A stretch of 64,000 nucleotides of DNA from Paenibacillus sp. FSL H8-0048 (GTDB taxonomy: Bacteria; Bacillota; Bacilli; Paenibacillales; Paenibacillaceae): assembly GCF_038002825.1 (NCBI RefSeq), contig NZ_JBBODF010000001.1, positions 5,270,001 through 5,334,000 of the forward strand, read 5' to 3'. Below are positions 62,649 to 64,000 of this stretch, in pieces. The notes below the pieces were generated by a model. It saw nothing but the letters and a program-made list of their open reading frames with translations, had not been told where the DNA came from and made no database searches. The translations under genes and the position numbers were made by a program. Position 1 is the first letter of the stretch. The number at the start of each line of letters is the position of its first letter.

Positions 62649-63515
62649 ATGAAGAGAACAAAGCTTATTGCTTCTATTACTATGATCGGGGCTGTTGCAC
62701 TTCTGCTTATACTGACGCTTGGAGGAAAAGAAAAACAGCCGGCTACCGGCTTCGCAGCCCACAGGGTCATTGCCCATGCCATGGGCGGAATCAATGACAA
62801 GGCGTATACCAATACCAAGGATGCTTTTATCGCGAACTATGAGCAGGGGACCCGGATCTTTGAGGCGGACCTGCTGCTGACCAGTGATGACGAGCTGGTA
62901 GCCCGCCATGAATGGACCACAGGTATGAGTAAAAAGCTGGGTCAACAAGAGGTCCTTCCTCCCGACAAGCAGGGGGAGGTGCTGACTCACGATGAAGTGA
63001 TGAACAGCCCGGTGCTGGAACTCTACTCTCCGCTGGATATTGAGAAAATCGTCAATCTGATGGAGATCTACCCGGATACCTATATTGTAACGGACACGAA
63101 GGAGCTGGAGCCGCAGCAGGTAACGAAGCAATTTCAGCTCATTGTAGAAGCGGCCCGGAAAAAGGACCCGGCGCTGCTGGAGCGGATTGTTCCGCAGATT
63201 TACAACCGGGATATGCTCGAGGTTGTGAAGCAGGTGTACGATTTTCCGGAAATCATCTATACCCTATATCAGACTGAGGACAGCGACGAGGTGGTCATTG
63301 AATTCGTCAAGCAGACCGGCGTGGACATCACGATGCCGACAACCAGGGCTACCAAGAGCTTCGTGCATAACTTGAAAAAAGCGGGCGCCAGAGTCTATGT
63401 GCATACCGTGAACGATGAGCAGGAAATTGTGGAGCTGTCCCGGCTGGGCGTCAACGGATTCTACACTGATTTCGTCCCGGAAAATGATTTGAACCGGATC
63501 AAGGGTCTCCGCTGA
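62649..63515 (+). CDS. Secreted glycerophosphodiester phosphodiesterase-like protein
   Basis: 288 residues with an N-terminal signal or anchor helix (about 5-25). PLC-like TIM barrel: IAHAMGGIND (in place of HRG), EADLLLTSDDELVARHEW (metal Glu/Asp and His), and a C-terminal VYVHTVNDEQEIVELSRLGVNGFYTD, typical of GDPD. HAMGG instead of HRGG occurs in a subgroup; the substrate could be a glycerophosphodiester or a phosphoglycan. AAAGGAG precedes ATG 62649. Confidence 0.82.
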   Translation: MKRTKLIASITMIGAVALLLILTLGGKEKQPATGFAAHRVIAHAMGGINDKAYTNTKDAFIANYEQGTRIFEADLLLTSDDELVARHEWTTGMSKKLGQQEVLPPDKQGEVLTHDEVMNSPVLELYSPLDIEKIVNLMEIYPDTYIVTDTKELEPQQVTKQFQLIVEAARKKDPALLERIVPQIYNRDMLEVVKQVYDFPEIIYTLYQTEDSDEVVIEFVKQTGVDITMPTTRATKSFVHNLKKAGARVYVHTVNDEQEIVELSRLGVNGFYTDFVPENDLNRIKGLR

Positions 63516-63537
63516 TCGGGGAGAAGTCCAAGGCTAA

Positions 63538-63566
63538 TATGCGAAAAAATGTTCGCATTTTGTTCT
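63538..63566 (+). terminator. Possible short terminator
   Basis: ATGCGAA and TTCGCAT around AAAATG, then T-rich sequence. Short stem. Confidence 0.4.
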
Positions 63567-63574
63567 CTTTTAAA

Positions 63575-63604
63575 TTGACACTCCCCTTCGTACTGACTTA
63601 GACT
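63575..63604 (+). promoter_or_regulatory. Sigma-A promoter of pcrB
   Basis: TTGACA (63575-63580), 18 bp, TAGACT (63599-63604). Confidence 0.65.
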
Positions 63605-63673
63605 AGAGATACGGATTTTTGCGTGCGCAGGAGTGTGTATATTCACTTAGATGAACAATGAGGATGGACAAGG

Positions 63674-64000
63674 ATGAACGAGATGCGGCAAATGATCAGG
63701 CCATGGCGGCATGTATTCAAGCTGGACCCGGACCGTGTGCTTGGTGACAAGGAGCTGGCCGCGGTCTGCCAGTCGGGAACCGATGCGATTCTCGTAGGCG
63801 GCTCTACCGGCGTGACTTATGAGAATACGGTGAGTCTGCTTGCGAGAATCCGGCAGTATGACCTGCCTTGCGCGCTGGAGATCTCGGATCTGGAGGCCGC
63901 TGTGCCCGGTTTTGACCTGTATATGATTCCCATGGTGCTCAACACTGACGATACTTCATGGATTCTCGGCCATCACCGCCGGGCGATTGAACGCTTCGGC
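63674..64000 (+). CDS. pcrB: PcrB family heptaprenylglyceryl phosphate synthase (3' end outside window)
   Basis: First 109 residues of a TIM-barrel prenyltransferase of about 230 residues that joins heptaprenyl diphosphate to glycerol-1-phosphate. WRHVFKLDPDR at the start, then GTDAILVGGSTGVTYENT and FDLYMIPMVLNTDD are family blocks. GAGGA lies about 10 nt before ATG 63674. In B. subtilis it heads pcrB-pcrA-ligA; whether that order holds here lies outside the window. Confidence 0.9.
   Translation, partial: MNEMRQMIRPWRHVFKLDPDRVLGDKELAAVCQSGTDAILVGGSTGVTYENTVSLLARIRQYDLPCALEISDLEAAVPGFDLYMIPMVLNTDDTSWILGHHRRAIERFG

Noticed and set aside
1..64000. tRNA, rRNA, prophage or replication-origin sequences
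   Set aside because: None seen: no tRNA-like cloverleaf segments, no phage structural or integrase genes other than the IS transposase, no dnaA-box cluster noticed.

Overview
The window reads as chromosomal DNA from a moderately high-GC member of the Firmicutes, most likely a Paenibacillus. This is an inference from gene content: a split glycine decarboxylase (gcvPA/gcvPB) behind a tandem glycine riboswitch, a uvrB-uvrA pair behind a LexA/DinR-type box, a PcrB homologue, an rml/Wzm-Wzt surface-glycan locus like those of S-layer-glycosylating Paenibacillaceae, frequent GTG/TTG starts with strong Shine-Dalgarno sequences, and many tandem or palindromic intergenic repeats.

Layout. 1-5.8 kb: a NarL-type response regulator (cut by the window edge) and its histidine kinase, then a divergent three-gene ABC exporter resembling LnrLMN-type systems. 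5.9-11.8 kb: L-rhamnose mutarotase-like protein, CPA2 antiporter, an RND pump without partner genes, and a lipoprotein. 11.9-14.7 kb: a complex of three tandem-repeat families (about 22 x 51 bp, 3 x 51 bp, 4 x 38 bp). The first is split by an IS3-family element that sits in the middle of a palindrome. 14.7-18.9 kb: a second ABC-2 exporter, a small membrane protein and a GAF-LuxR regulator. 19-23.8 kb: the glycine cleavage system, with gcvT-gcvPA-gcvPB under a glycine riboswitch and gcvH divergent. 23.8-32.5 kb: a membrane protein, motAB, SOS-type uvrBA and a small hypothetical gene.

32.5-63.5 kb is dominated by cell-surface glycan genes mixed with housekeeping genes. They are gmd, rfbA-rfbC, galU, a large Wzy_C/TPR ligase-like protein, then a strikingly AT-rich block: an ATP-grasp/HAD fusion, a Wzm-Wzt exporter, a methyltransferase with a coiled coil, two GT2 enzymes and a DegT aminotransferase. 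After it come rfbB-rfbD, an AT-rich acyltransferase bracketed by related repeats, two more GT2 enzymes, a WcaJ/WsfP-type initiating phosphotransferase and a secreted GDPD-like protein. An HtrA-like protease with a coupled three-domain secreted protein and a U32 peptidase lie inside the span. The window ends in a truncated pcrB.

Taken together, the glycan genes can build a lipid-linked chain (initiation by the phosphotransferase, dTDP-rhamnose from RfbABCD, elongation by the GT2 enzymes, a possible methyl cap), export it through Wzm/Wzt, and perhaps transfer it to a protein or wall acceptor through the Wzy_C/TPR protein. The AT-rich modules look like acquired, strain-specific cassettes set into an older locus.
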